Source: Parcubacteria group bacterium Gr01-1014_13
Lineage (GTDB): Bacteria; Patescibacteria; ABY1; Magasanikbacterales; GWA2-37-8
DNA: 64,000 bases
NCBI GenBank assembly: GCA_007376295.1
Contig: VMGB01000002.1
Coordinates: forward strand, 89,013 to 153,012
Reading direction: 5' to 3'
A program made the translations under genes and the position numbers. The notes below the pieces were generated by a model that worked only from the letters and a program-made list of their open reading frames with translations, searched no databases and was not told the DNA's origin. Positions 37,712 through 46,048 of the stretch are shown here, piece after piece. The stretch's first letter is position 1. Every line of letters begins with the position of its first letter.

Positions 37712-37741
37712 GAGCCTCGAAATGTTCGAGGCTCTTTTTTT
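37712..37741 (+). terminator. Terminator of the 34927 gene
   Basis: Nine-base-pair stem GAGCCTCGA/TCGAGGCTC with a five-base loop and seven T. It abuts the tgt stop on the other strand. Confidence 0.85.
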
Positions 37742-38897
37742 AAACCCATTTTTTTAGAAGTTCTGTGAATTTATCTTCCAAAATCGCTTCACGAGCTTGG
37801 CGAGTTAAATCCAGCATGAAATGTAGATTGTGAATGCTGGCCAAACGCATGGCGGAAAGTTCTTGGGTGTTAAAAAGATGATGCAAGTAAGCGCGGGAAT
37901 AATTTTTACATGTTGAACAAGTACAATCTTTATCAATCGGCGCAGAATCTTTGGTAAATTTAGCATTAGTGATATTTATTCGCAGTTTTTTGTCTTCTGT
38001 GGGACCAACAAACAACATGCCGTGTCTGGCGAGTCTAGTTGGTGCCACACAATCAAACATATCTACGCCATGTTCTATAGCAATAAGTAAATCTGCTGGT
38101 GATAAGCCAACACCCATAGCATAATGTGGTTTGTTTTCCGGGATAAGCGGATATACCCAGTCCAAAATATCTTTAGTCGCTTCCATATTATACCCAATCG
38201 ATTCTCCGCCAATCGCAATGCCGTCAAAATCTAAACTGGAAATATATTTTGCGCTCTCTTCGCGTAAATTTTTGCGATTTGAACCTTGAATAATACCAAA
38301 AATAAATTGGCGATAGCCGTGATGGCTTGTATTTTTTTGGTGTTCAGCCAAAGACCGCTCTGCCCAGCGGTGAGTGCGTTCCATAGCTTCGCGCACATAT
38401 TTTTCTTCAGCGCTATCAGGTGTGCACTCATCAAAAGCCATAATAATATCCGCGCCAAGTTTGTGTTGGGTGTCTATGGCCGATTCAGCAGTAAATCTAT
38501 GTTCGCTGCCATCTATATGAGAACGAAAAGTAACGCCGTCTTCATCAATACTGACCAATTTTTTGTTATCTAGTTCGGCATTTTTTTGTAAACCTAAACT
38601 AAATACCTGAAATCCGCCACTATCGGTAAGAATTGGTTTAGGCCAGTTCATAAATTTGTGCAATCCGCCAAAATTGTTTATCAAATCTTCACCAGGGCGA
38701 AGGTGTAAATGGTAGGTGTTGCTTAAAATAATTTGCGCAGACAAATTAGCCAGATCAGTTTGATCCAGAGTTTTGACTGTTGCTTGCGTGCCCACGGGCA
38801 TAAAAATAGGGGTAGCAATATCGCCGTGATCCGTATGGATTATACCGGCGCGCGCGTTGGAATTTTTGTCTTTATGTTGCAGCTCAAAAAATGACAT
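37740..38897 (-). CDS. tgt: tRNA-guanine (queuine) transglycosylase
   Basis: 385 residues, normal for bacterial Tgt. It exchanges guanine 34 of G-U-N tRNAs for preQ1. Active-site landmarks: I-L-S-N-T-Y-H-L near 55-62, L-T-D-S-G-G-F-Q-V-F near 89, F-D-E-C near 144, and G-G-x-S-I-G near 218. The zinc site C-T-C-S-T-C near 309-314 with a later His is complete. No queuosine synthesis genes are in the window, so preQ1 may be salvaged. The -10 at 38906 leaves almost no leader. Confidence 0.96.
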   Translation of the reverse strand: MSFFELQHKDKNSNARAGIIHTDHGDIATPIFMPVGTQATVKTLDQTDLANLSAQIILSNTYHLHLRPGEDLINNFGGLHKFMNWPKPILTDSGGFQVFSLGLQKNAELDNKKLVSIDEDGVTFRSHIDGSEHRFTAESAIDTQHKLGADIIMAFDECTPDSAEEKYVREAMERTHRWAERSLAEHQKNTSHHGYRQFIFGIIQGSNRKNLREESAKYISSLDFDGIAIGGESIGYNMEATKDILDWVYPLIPENKPHYAMGVGLSPADLLIAIEHGVDMFDCVAPTRLARHGMLFVGPTEDKKLRINITNAKFTKDSAPIDKDCTCSTCKNYSRAYLHHLFNTQELSAMRLASIHNLHFMLDLTRQAREAILEDKFTELLKKWV

Positions 38898-38905
38898 ATG
38901 CCAGC

Positions 38906-38934
38906 ATCATAGCTGATTTTGTATAAAAAATCAA
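38906..38934 (-). promoter_or_regulatory. Promoter of tgt
   Basis: Minus strand: -35 TTGATT (38934-38929), a 17-base spacer and -10 TATGAT (38911-38906). The expected start is two bases from the ATG, so tgt mRNA is probably leaderless. It overlaps the divergent helicase promoter. Confidence 0.6.
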
Positions 38935-38947
38935 GGTGTGCTATTAT
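38919..38947 (+). promoter_or_regulatory. Promoter of the UvrD-type helicase gene
   Basis: -35 TTGTAT (38919-38924), a 17-base spacer and -10 TATTAT (38942-38947). The expected start point falls at or within a base or two of the ATG at 38954. Confidence 0.6.
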
Positions 38948-38953
38948 CTTCGT

Positions 38954-40987
38954 ATGATTGATTTTCCTAAAGAATTAAATTCAGAACAATTGGAAGTAGT
39001 TTTGCACGGCGATGGGCCGTGTTTAGTTTTGGCTGGCGCGGGTAGCGGCAAAACCAGAGTTATTACTTATCGGGTAGCATATCTTTTAGAACAGGGAATT
39101 AGTCCAGAAAATATATTATTAGTTACTTTTACCAATAAAGCAGCCGACGAAATGATTCGCCGTATGCAATCCCTTACCGGCATACAAGAAAAATTACCTT
39201 GGGCCGGGACATTTCATCATATTGCTTATCGAATTTTGCGTCAGTATGCTCCGCTATTAGGGTATAAAAATAATTTTTCCGTATTAGATAGCGACGACAG
39301 CGAAGCGTTGTTAAAACTTTGTGCCAAGCCATTTAAATCATCAGATGGTGACAAAAGAAAATTTCCTTCAGCTTCTATTTTACAAAATATTATTAGTTTT
39401 AGCCGTAATTCGGAAACAACAGTGGCCGATGTTTTGGATTTAAAATATCCGCAGTGGCTGGTGGTGGAAGATCAGATAAAAAGTATTGCCGATGAGTATT
39501 ATATAAAGAAGAAAGAGGCCAACGCCATGGATTTTGATGATCTGCTGACTAATTTTTTGTTATTGCTAAACAGCGACCAGGTTTTGCAAAAATATTCCCA
39601 ACAATTTAAATATATTTTGGTAGATGAGTATCAGGATACAAACAAAATTCAGGCTTCGATAATAAAAAAACTGGCTTCGGCCCATAATAACTTGTTGGTG
39701 GTGGGGGACGACGCCCAAAGTATTTATTCTTTCCGCGCAGCGGATGTGCAAAACATTTTACAATTTGAAAAAGATTATCCGAGCGCAAAAATTTTTAAAC
39801 TAGAAACAAACTATCGTTCCAGCCAAGAAATTTTACAATTGGCCAATGAAGTTATTTCCAATAACGTTAAACAATATAAAAAAGAATTAAAAACTGTTTT
39901 GCAAAGCGGTCTCAAACCGAGCTTGCATCCGCAAATGGATCAAGCGGGGGAGGCTGAATTTGTGGCCGGTAAAATTTTGGAGCTGATTGAAAACAATACT
40001 CCGGAAAACGAAATTGCCGTATTGTTTCGCGCTGCCTATCATTCGCAGATGTTGGAATTGGAACTGGTAAAAGCCGGTATTGCCTATGATTATCGCGGGG
40101 GTCTAAGATTTTTTGAGCGCGCACATGTTAAAGATGTTTTGGCATATTTACGAATATTAAATAATTTTGCCGACACAGCCGCCTGGATGCGGGTGCTGAT
40201 GCACGAAGAGGGTATTGGTCCAGCTGCAGCACAAAAAATTGTCGAAGCGCTCAAGAGTGCAACAAATGTAGAAGATGTAAAGGTTATTGGCCAACAAGTT
40301 TTGGGAGAAAAAGCCAAAAATGGTTGGTATAATTTTGTCCGTATTTGGGAAGCAATGCTCGGCACCAGCCGTACGGATACCGCGGCACTCATTGATTCTA
40401 TTATAAACTCACCTTATAAGGACTATTTGGAAGGGGAGTTTATAGACAGCAAAGACAGATTGGAAGATATATCCCAGCTGCAAGTTTTTGCGAATAAATA
40501 TAATGAACTGGAACAATTTTTGGCTGAGGCAAGTTTGCAGGAATCTTTTAATATTAGAGGTGGTGGAAAAAGCGCAGATCAAAGCGGGCCGAAAGTAGTT
40601 TTGTCTACAATTCATCAAGCCAAAGGTTTGGAATGGTCGGCTGTATTTATTATAAATTTATCTAGCGGCGCTTTTCCAAGTGACCGCGCTTTTCGTGAGC
40701 CAAATGGATTGGAAGAAGAACGCCGTTTATTTTATGTGGCCATTACTCGCGCCAAAAAACATTTACACCTTACATATCCTATGGCTGGCGGGGGATTTGG
40801 CGATTCTATGTCCGGACCCAGCCTGTTTTTAGGAGAAATAAGTTCGGATTTGCTTGATGACCATTCTTTATTATCCGGTAACGGCCTAGTATTAAATGAT
40901 GAAGAGGCGGGAGTAACTTACGAATCCGAAGACAAGCCTTTGCGTATTACTCCAGGCAGTTTTTTGCGGAGTATAGATGATTTGTAA
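38954..40987 (+). CDS. UvrD/PcrA/Rep-type 3'-5' DNA helicase
   Basis: 677 residues from the ATG at 38954 (M-I-D-F-P-K-E-L-N); an in-frame ATG at 38936 falls in the promoter. SF1A motifs: Q-motif L-N-S-E-Q-L-E, Walker A A-G-A-G-S-G-K-T-R near 27-35, D-E-Y-Q-D-T near 225 (motif II), V-G-D-D-A-Q-S-I-Y near 253 (motif III), T-N-Y-R-S near 290 (motif IV), T-I-H-Q-A-K-G-L-E near 556 (motif V) and V-A-I-T-R-A near 602 (motif VI). It is shorter than UvrD (about 720), mainly at the C-terminus. Used in excision repair and replication restart. Likely leaderless. Confidence 0.93.
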   Translation: MIDFPKELNSEQLEVVLHGDGPCLVLAGAGSGKTRVITYRVAYLLEQGISPENILLVTFTNKAADEMIRRMQSLTGIQEKLPWAGTFHHIAYRILRQYAPLLGYKNNFSVLDSDDSEALLKLCAKPFKSSDGDKRKFPSASILQNIISFSRNSETTVADVLDLKYPQWLVVEDQIKSIADEYYIKKKEANAMDFDDLLTNFLLLLNSDQVLQKYSQQFKYILVDEYQDTNKIQASIIKKLASAHNNLLVVGDDAQSIYSFRAADVQNILQFEKDYPSAKIFKLETNYRSSQEILQLANEVISNNVKQYKKELKTVLQSGLKPSLHPQMDQAGEAEFVAGKILELIENNTPENEIAVLFRAAYHSQMLELELVKAGIAYDYRGGLRFFERAHVKDVLAYLRILNNFADTAAWMRVLMHEEGIGPAAAQKIVEALKSATNVEDVKVIGQQVLGEKAKNGWYNFVRIWEAMLGTSRTDTAALIDSIINSPYKDYLEGEFIDSKDRLEDISQLQVFANKYNELEQFLAEASLQESFNIRGGGKSADQSGPKVVLSTIHQAKGLEWSAVFIINLSSGAFPSDRAFREPNGLEEERRLFYVAITRAKKHLHLTYPMAGGGFGDSMSGPSLFLGEISSDLLDDHSLLSGNGLVLNDEEAGVTYESEDKPLRITPGSFLRSIDDL

Positions 40988-40992
40988 GGATC

Positions 40993-41021
40993 TTGACATT
41001 GTATTACAGTTGTATTACAAT
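40993..41021 (+). promoter_or_regulatory. Promoter and likely operator of the toxin-antitoxin pair
   Basis: -35 TTGACA (40993-40998), a 17-base spacer, -10 TACAAT (41016-41021). The spacer and -10 hold two direct copies of TGTATTACA with an inverted TGTAAT just after, a typical antitoxin operator layout. Confidence 0.7.
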
Positions 41022-41051
41022 ATATCTGTAATCTAATTTTAATATATATTT

Positions 41052-41279
41052 ATGCGACAAGTTCTTAGCTTATCTTTGCCTATCACTGATGTCCGACAGA
41101 TCAAAACTTTTGCTAAAAAACGCGGCTATAGTTCGGTGAGTTCTTATGTAAAATATTTACTTAAGGCTGACGAAGATTTAATTTCTGAAACTGAGTTATT
41201 AAAAACAGTAAAACACGCGCGCAAAGAGTATCGCGCCGGTAAATCAATCAAAGCCAAATCGCTAGCTGATTTGGTATGA
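41052..41279 (+). CDS. Antitoxin of a type II toxin-antitoxin pair
   Basis: 75 residues. The first half (R-Q-V-L-S-L-S-L-P, then V-S-S-Y-V-K-Y-L-L) looks like a ribbon-helix-helix DNA-binding domain; the C-terminal half (K-H-A-R-K-E-Y-R-A-G-K-S) is the kind of helix that wraps the toxin. It overlaps the toxin start (ATGATG over TGA), giving coupled translation. The promoter contains repeats expected for autorepression. Confidence 0.82.
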   Translation: MRQVLSLSLPITDVRQIKTFAKKRGYSSVSSYVKYLLKADEDLISETELLKTVKHARKEYRAGKSIKAKSLADLV

Positions 41280-41548
41280 TGGTAAAAGCAATTTTGTATT
41301 CTTCTGAATTTGTAGCTGAATTACGCAAATTGCCAAAGACGTTGTTGGCGTTGGCTATAAAAAAAGAAAAAATCTTCAAAGACAACCCCTTGCATCCATC
41401 GCTACGGCTTCATGCTTTGCAAGGAAAATTAAAGGGATTGTGGTCAATTTCGATAACCGGCAGTTATCGTATTATTTTTGAACGCCAAGCCAATGGTGAT
41501 ATTTTGTTTATCTCCATCGGTAAACACGATATTTATCGGAGTTTGTAG
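41276..41548 (+). CDS. RelE/ParE-type toxin
   Basis: 90 residues; ATGs at 41276 and 41279 both fit. The fold of RelE/ParE toxins is recognised from L-H-A-L-Q-G-K-L-K-G-L-W-S-I-S-I-T-G-S-Y-R near 45-65 and the final strand I-S-I-G-K-H-D-I-Y. RelE members cut mRNA on the ribosome and ParE members inhibit gyrase; the Y-R-I-I-F strand and C-terminal H-D-x-Y suggest the RNase branch (YafQ/HigB-like). Confidence in the exact target is low. Confidence 0.85.
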   Translation: MMVKAILYSSEFVAELRKLPKTLLALAIKKEKIFKDNPLHPSLRLHALQGKLKGLWSISITGSYRIIFERQANGDILFISIGKHDIYRSL

Positions 41549-41551
41549 CCC

Positions 41552-41580
41552 TTGACTTTTTCTGGTCCTTACTATATAAT
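41552..41580 (+). promoter_or_regulatory. Promoter of the rpsL-rpsG-fusA operon
   Basis: -35 TTGACT (41552-41557), a 17-base spacer and perfect -10 TATAAT (41575-41580). It starts three bases after the toxin stop. Confidence 0.75.
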
Positions 41581-41607
41581 CTTTCTAGAACGCAGTAAGT
41601 CTCGTGG

Positions 41608-41633
41608 CTGAGCAATAAAACGTTCAGTTTTTT
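41608..41633 (+). promoter_or_regulatory. Possible attenuator in the rpsL leader
   Basis: A six-base-pair stem CTGAGC/GTTCAG with an eight-base loop followed by six T, about 80 bases before rpsL. A terminator-like structure in a ribosomal operon leader suggests regulated read-through; it is weak. Confidence 0.4.
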
Positions 41634-41713
41634 ATTTATCACGGATTGCACGGGTTAATAAAAAATTTTACCAATTTAATCAAAATTTTCAAATTAGTTA
41701 AATCAATGACATT

Positions 41714-42142
41714 ATGCCTACAATAAATCAACTTATCCGCAAAGGTAGAACTAGCAAGGTACGCAAAAGCAAAGTGCCTGCTTTGCAATTTACAGTAGAT
41801 AACTTGCACAGACGCAAAACATATTTTGCTAAAGGAACTTCTTTTAAGAGAGGTGTCTGTACAAAGGTATATACAACCACTCCAAAAAAACCAAACTCAG
41901 CTTTACGTAAAGTTGCCAAGGTGCGTCTTTCCAATGGTATGGAAGTTATCGCATATATTCCTGGAGAAGGACACAACTTACAAGAACACTCTATCGTCTT
42001 ACTTCGCGGCGGCCGTGTAAAAGACTTGCCTGGTGTGCGCTATCATATAGTGCGCGGTGTTTATGATGCTCAAGGTGTAGAAGGCAGACGCAAAGGCCGC
42101 AGTTTGTATGGTGCCAAGAGACCAAAGGCAGCGAAGAAATAA
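41714..42142 (+). CDS. rpsL: Ribosomal protein uS12
   Basis: 142 residues. S12 sits at the decoding centre. The T-P-K-K-P-N-S-A-L-R-K block near residue 55, with the streptomycin-site Lys, and G-R-V-K-D-L-P-G-V-R-Y-H near 100 are both wild-type in form. The C-terminal Lys-rich tail is slightly long. First gene of a compact str operon. No Shine-Dalgarno. Confidence 0.98.
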   Translation: MPTINQLIRKGRTSKVRKSKVPALQFTVDNLHRRKTYFAKGTSFKRGVCTKVYTTTPKKPNSALRKVAKVRLSNGMEVIAYIPGEGHNLQEHSIVLLRGGRVKDLPGVRYHIVRGVYDAQGVEGRRKGRSLYGAKRPKAAKK

Positions 42143-42168
42143 TTCATACTTCATAATTCTAAAATAAT

Positions 42169-42645
42169 ATGAGAGGTGGACAACAAGATTATAAACGAGT
42201 CATAGCCCCGGATCCAAAATATGGTAGCGTAGCGCTGGCCAAATTTATCAATCACATCATGGAAAGAGGAAAGAAAACACTCGCTCAAACGATTGTTTAT
42301 TCTGCTTTTGATAAAATTATTGCTGCCAAAAAAGATCCAATGAAAGTTTTTGAAGAAGCTATTAAAACTGTACAACCTCAGGTAGAAGTACGTTCTCGCC
42401 GAGTAGGTGGAGCCAACTACCAAGTACCAATGCCAGTTAGCGCTAGCCGCCAAAATGCTTTGACTTTCCGCTGGATTGTAGAAGCAGCTCGCAACAAAAA
42501 AGGCCAGGCAATGGCTGATAAATTAGCTACAGTATTACTCGACAGCGCTCAAGGCGTAGGTGATGCTATCAAGAAACGCGACGATGTACACAGAATGGCT
42601 GAAGCTAACAAAGCTTTTGCTCACTTTGCTCGCTTTGCGAAATAA
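42169..42645 (+). CDS. rpsG: Ribosomal protein uS7
   Basis: 158 residues. S7 nucleates the 30S head. M-R-G-G-Q-Q-D-Y-K-R start, V-R-S-R-R-V-G-G-A-N-Y-Q-V-P near 84 and the helical C-terminus with H-R-M-A-E-A-N-K-A-F-A-H are typical. Follows rpsL by 26 bases. Confidence 0.98.
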   Translation: MRGGQQDYKRVIAPDPKYGSVALAKFINHIMERGKKTLAQTIVYSAFDKIIAAKKDPMKVFEEAIKTVQPQVEVRSRRVGGANYQVPMPVSASRQNALTFRWIVEAARNKKGQAMADKLATVLLDSAQGVGDAIKKRDDVHRMAEANKAFAHFARFAK

Positions 42646-42659
42646 AATAATTTATATTT

Positions 42660-44735
42660 ATGCCTCGTGATTTCTCTTTAGATAAAACCAGAAATATCGG
42701 CATCATGGCGCACATCGATGCTGGAAAAACTACAACTACAGAACGTGTTTTATTTTACACTGGTAAAAAGCACAAAATCGGTGAAGTGCACGAAGGTGCT
42801 GCCGAAATGGACTGGATGGAACAAGAAAAAGAACGTGGTATTACTATTACTTCTGCTGCGACCACCTGTTTTTGGAAGGGTCACCGCATCAATATTATCG
42901 ATACTCCTGGCCACGTAGACTTTACTGTAGAAGTAGAGCGCTCTTTGCGCGTGTTAGACGGCGCAGTTGCGTTGTTTGATAGTTCCCAGGGTGTAGAACC
43001 ACAGTCCGAAACTGTTTGGCACCAGGCTGATAAGTATAATGTTTCCCGCATTGCTTTCGTAAACAAGATGGACAAACTTGGAGCCGACTTCTTTATGAGT
43101 CTTGCTTCTATTCAAGAAAGATTGTCCAAAAATGCTGTTGCCGTACAATTGCCAATTGGTGCAGACAGCACCTTTTCCGGATTAGTAGATTTAATTGAAG
43201 AGAAAGCATATAAATTTGAAGGCACACACGGAGAAAATATTGTCGAAATCCCTATTCCAGACGACATGAAAGAAATGGTAAAGGAATATCGTGAAAAAAT
43301 GATTGAAAAAGTTTCCGAAGCTACTGATGAATTAACTGAAAAGTTTTTAAATGGCACAGCTTTGACTGTTGATGAAATTAAAAAAGCGATTAGAGCTTTG
43401 GTTTTGGAGAGCAAAATGTATCCAGTGCTTTGCGGTTCCGCGCTTGGCAATATCGGTGTGCAGTTCATGCTTGACGGAGTAACTGCTTACCTTCCTTCTC
43501 CATTAGATATTCCACCGTTAAAAGGAATAGACCCGGACACAGAAGCTGAAAAAACTTTTAAAGCTGATGATAACGAACCGTTTTCCGCTTTGGCTTTCAA
43601 AATCGCTACTGATCCATTTGTAGGTAAATTAATTTTCTTCCGCGTTTATTCCGGTCATGTTTCTGCTGGTAGTTATCTCTACAATAGCAGCAACGGTACT
43701 AAAGAACGTTTGGGCAGAATCGTGCGCATGCACGCCAACCACCGCGAAGATGTGACTGATGTTTACGCCGGTGAAATTGCTGCCGCTATTGGTTTGAAGT
43801 CTACCTTTACCGGAGATACACTTTGCGAAGAAGATCATCCGATAATTTTGGAAAAAATTGTTTTCCCAGAACCAGTTATCTCTATTGCTATTGAACCAAA
43901 AACAAAAGCTGACCAAGAAAGAATTGGTATGGCTTTGCAAAAAATGACCGAAGAAGATCCAACTTTCCGCGTCCGCACCGATGAAGAAACACTACAAACT
44001 ATTATTTCCGGCATGGGTGAATTACACTTGGATATTATCGTAGACCGCATGCGCCGTGAATTTAAAGTGGAAGCCAATGTTGGTAAACCGCAAGTAGCTT
44101 ACAAAGAAACAATCAAATCTTCTGCTGAAGCTGAAGGTAAATACGTCAAACAGTCTGGTGGCCGCGGTCAGTATGGCCATTGCTGGTTGAAGGTAGAGCC
44201 ACAGGAGCAGGGAGCTGGTTATGAATTTGTGGATGAAGTAAAAGGCGGTGTGATTCCAAAAGAATTTATTCCAGCTATTGAAAAAGGTGTTAAAGCATCG
44301 CTTACCCGCGGTATCCAAGCTGGTTTCCCAGTCGTGGATGTCAAAGTTACAGTTTATGATGGTTCTTACCACGAAGTAGATTCTTCCGAACAAGCCTTCA
44401 AGATGGCTGGTTCTATGGCCTTCCAGGCTGCCTGCAAGAGAGCTAACCCAATGATTATGGAACCGATAATGAAAGTAGAAACCGTAACTCCGGAAGTTTC
44501 TATGGGCGATGTGATTGGTGACTTAAATTCCAAACGCGGACAGATTCAAGAAATGTTTGATCGCGGACAGATGAAAGTTGTGAAGGCGATTGTGCCTCTA
44601 GCCAACATGTTTGGTTATGCTACCACCTTACGCAGTATTTCTCAGGGCCGCGCCAGCTACTCTATGGAATTTGGCCATTACTCTGAAGTACCAAGTAACG
44701 TAGCCGCAACAATTATTGCCGGGACACAGAAGTAA
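42660..44735 (+). CDS. fusA: Elongation factor G
   Basis: 691 residues, normal for EF-G. The translocase GTPase: G1 A-H-I-D-A-G-K-T near 17-24, G-I-T-I-T-S-A near 60, D-T-P-G-H-V-D near 82, N-K-M-D near 136. Domain IV contains the V-x-H-x-S type Tyr/Ser-His loop region near 500 (G-R-G-Q-Y-G-H-C). No tufA follows in this window; the transcript ends at a terminator 11 bases on. Confidence 0.98.
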   Translation: MPRDFSLDKTRNIGIMAHIDAGKTTTTERVLFYTGKKHKIGEVHEGAAEMDWMEQEKERGITITSAATTCFWKGHRINIIDTPGHVDFTVEVERSLRVLDGAVALFDSSQGVEPQSETVWHQADKYNVSRIAFVNKMDKLGADFFMSLASIQERLSKNAVAVQLPIGADSTFSGLVDLIEEKAYKFEGTHGENIVEIPIPDDMKEMVKEYREKMIEKVSEATDELTEKFLNGTALTVDEIKKAIRALVLESKMYPVLCGSALGNIGVQFMLDGVTAYLPSPLDIPPLKGIDPDTEAEKTFKADDNEPFSALAFKIATDPFVGKLIFFRVYSGHVSAGSYLYNSSNGTKERLGRIVRMHANHREDVTDVYAGEIAAAIGLKSTFTGDTLCEEDHPIILEKIVFPEPVISIAIEPKTKADQERIGMALQKMTEEDPTFRVRTDEETLQTIISGMGELHLDIIVDRMRREFKVEANVGKPQVAYKETIKSSAEAEGKYVKQSGGRGQYGHCWLKVEPQEQGAGYEFVDEVKGGVIPKEFIPAIEKGVKASLTRGIQAGFPVVDVKVTVYDGSYHEVDSSEQAFKMAGSMAFQAACKRANPMIMEPIMKVETVTPEVSMGDVIGDLNSKRGQIQEMFDRGQMKVVKAIVPLANMFGYATTLRSISQGRASYSMEFGHYSEVPSNVAATIIAGTQK

Positions 44736-44746
44736 GACTTGACTTG

Positions 44747-44776
44747 AAAAACAACTCTCACCCGAGGGTTGTTTTT
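44747..44776 (+). terminator. Terminator of the rpsL-fusA operon
   Basis: Inverted repeat AAAAACAAC/GTTGTTTTT extended by T-C-T-C/G-A-G-G pairs, with a short loop. Confidence 0.8.
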
Positions 44777-44843
44777 GTATTTTACTTTCACACCACAGCC
44801 GGGCTCATGTTGTGAAATAATAATTTGACAAAAAAATCAATCG

Positions 44844-44872
44844 TTGACAATTCTAGTTTTTTGGTTTACACT
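44844..44872 (+). promoter_or_regulatory. Promoter of the tRNA-Ala-ychF transcript
   Basis: -35 TTGACA (44844-44849), a 17-base spacer, -10 TACACT (44867-44872). tRNA-Ala begins 21 bases later. Confidence 0.75.
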
Positions 44873-44892
44873 GCCTGCTAATAATACAAATC

Positions 44893-44966
44893 GGGCCAAT
44901 AGCTCAGCTGGCTAGAGCGCTTCCATGGCATGGAAGAGGTCCGGGGTTCAAATCCCCGTTGGTCCA
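44893..44966 (+). tRNA. tRNA-Ala (anticodon GGC)
   Basis: Acceptor GGGCCAA/TTGGTCC with a G-T pair, D-stem GCTC/GAGC, anticodon stem CTTCC/GGAAG with loop ATGGCAT (anticodon GGC), T-stem CGGGG/CCCCG, discriminator A. CCA is not encoded. ychF begins 14 bases later, so the tRNA is processed from a shared transcript. Confidence 0.95.
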
Positions 44967-44980
44967 CATTAAAATTATTT

Positions 44981-46048
44981 ATGTCTTTATCCGTTGGAAT
45001 AGTCGGTTTGCCAAATGTAGGCAAATCAACTTTGTTTAATGCGCTTACCCGAAGCAAGCAGGCAGAAGCGCAAAATTATCCTTTTTGCACCATCGACCCC
45101 AATGTCGGTGTGGTTGAAGTGCCTGACGCCAGACTGCAAAAGTTATCGGAAGTTTCCAAATCTCAAAAAACTATACCTACAGTTATAGAATTTGTGGATA
45201 TTGCTGGTTTGGTAAAAGGAGCGTCCGAAGGCGAGGGTTTGGGGAATAAGTTTTTGTCACATATCCGTGAAGTTGACGCTATTGTACAAGTTGTAAGATC
45301 GTTTAGCGACAGTAATGTGATTCATGTAAATAACAAAGTTAATCCGCAAGAAGATGCCGATGTTATAAACTTGGAATTGGTTCTGGCAGACTTGCAAACA
45401 GCTACAAAAAAACTTGCTACTGTGAAGCGTGACGCTAAAGGCGCGGCAGCTAAAGATTTTCAAAAACAACTCGAATTATTTATCAGGGTAGAGGCGCAAT
45501 TGCAGGCTGGCAAACCGGCCCGGGATTTAGAATACAATGAAGACGAAACTTTGTGGATGAAAGAGCTACAGCTTTTGACCATGAAGCCGATGTTATATGT
45601 AGTAAATGTTGATGAAGGGGGTAAAGCCGCCCAGATAGATGAAAAAACTCCGCAGATAGAAATATCTGCCAAGCTGGAAGCCGAACTGGTCGATTTGAAT
45701 GAAGAAGAAGCCAAGAGTTATTTGAAAGAGTTGGGATTAAATGAAGCAGGTTTGGATAGATTGATTACTGCTAGTTATAAGTTATTGGATTTAATAACTT
45801 TTTTTACTTCCGGTGAACCAGAGACTCGGGCCTGGACAGTGAAACGCGGCGCCAAAGCGCCAGAGGCGGCGGGTGTGATACATACGGATTTTATCAAAGG
45901 ATTTGTAAAAGCAGATGTAGTGAATTGGCAAGATTTTGTCGATGCCGGAGGCTGGAGTAAAATTAAAGAAACCGGAAAGATGAGATTAGAAGGCAAGGAT
46001 TATGTCGTAAAAGATGGAGACCTGTGTTACTTCCACATTAGCGCTTAA
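44981..46048 (+). CDS. ychF: YchF/Obg-family nucleotide-binding protein
   Basis: 355 residues from the ATG at 44981; an in-frame ATG at 44930 lies inside the tRNA gene. The nucleotide-binding motifs are G-L-P-N-V-G-K-S-T near 8-16, D-I-A-G-L near 67 and N-V-D-E near 205 (N-x-x-E, the ATP-favouring variant of YchF, in place of N-K-x-D). A TGS-like C-terminal region with H-T-D-F and G-K-D-Y-V-V-K-D-G-D follows. YchF binds ribosomes and redox-stress proteins. It overlaps the convergent methyltransferase gene by 11 bases. Confidence 0.95.
   Translation: MSLSVGIVGLPNVGKSTLFNALTRSKQAEAQNYPFCTIDPNVGVVEVPDARLQKLSEVSKSQKTIPTVIEFVDIAGLVKGASEGEGLGNKFLSHIREVDAIVQVVRSFSDSNVIHVNNKVNPQEDADVINLELVLADLQTATKKLATVKRDAKGAAAKDFQKQLELFIRVEAQLQAGKPARDLEYNEDETLWMKELQLLTMKPMLYVVNVDEGGKAAQIDEKTPQIEISAKLEAELVDLNEEEAKSYLKELGLNEAGLDRLITASYKLLDLITFFTSGEPETRAWTVKRGAKAPEAAGVIHTDFIKGFVKADVVNWQDFVDAGGWSKIKETGKMRLEGKDYVVKDGDLCYFHISA

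Noticed and set aside
44930..44980. An upstream start of ychF inside tRNA-Ala
   Set aside because: The frame crosses a folded tRNA gene; the family's G-x-x-N-V-G-K-S begins just after 44981.
37740..46048. A mobile element around the toxin-antitoxin pair
   Set aside because: No transposase, terminal repeats or direct target duplications are seen near the unit.
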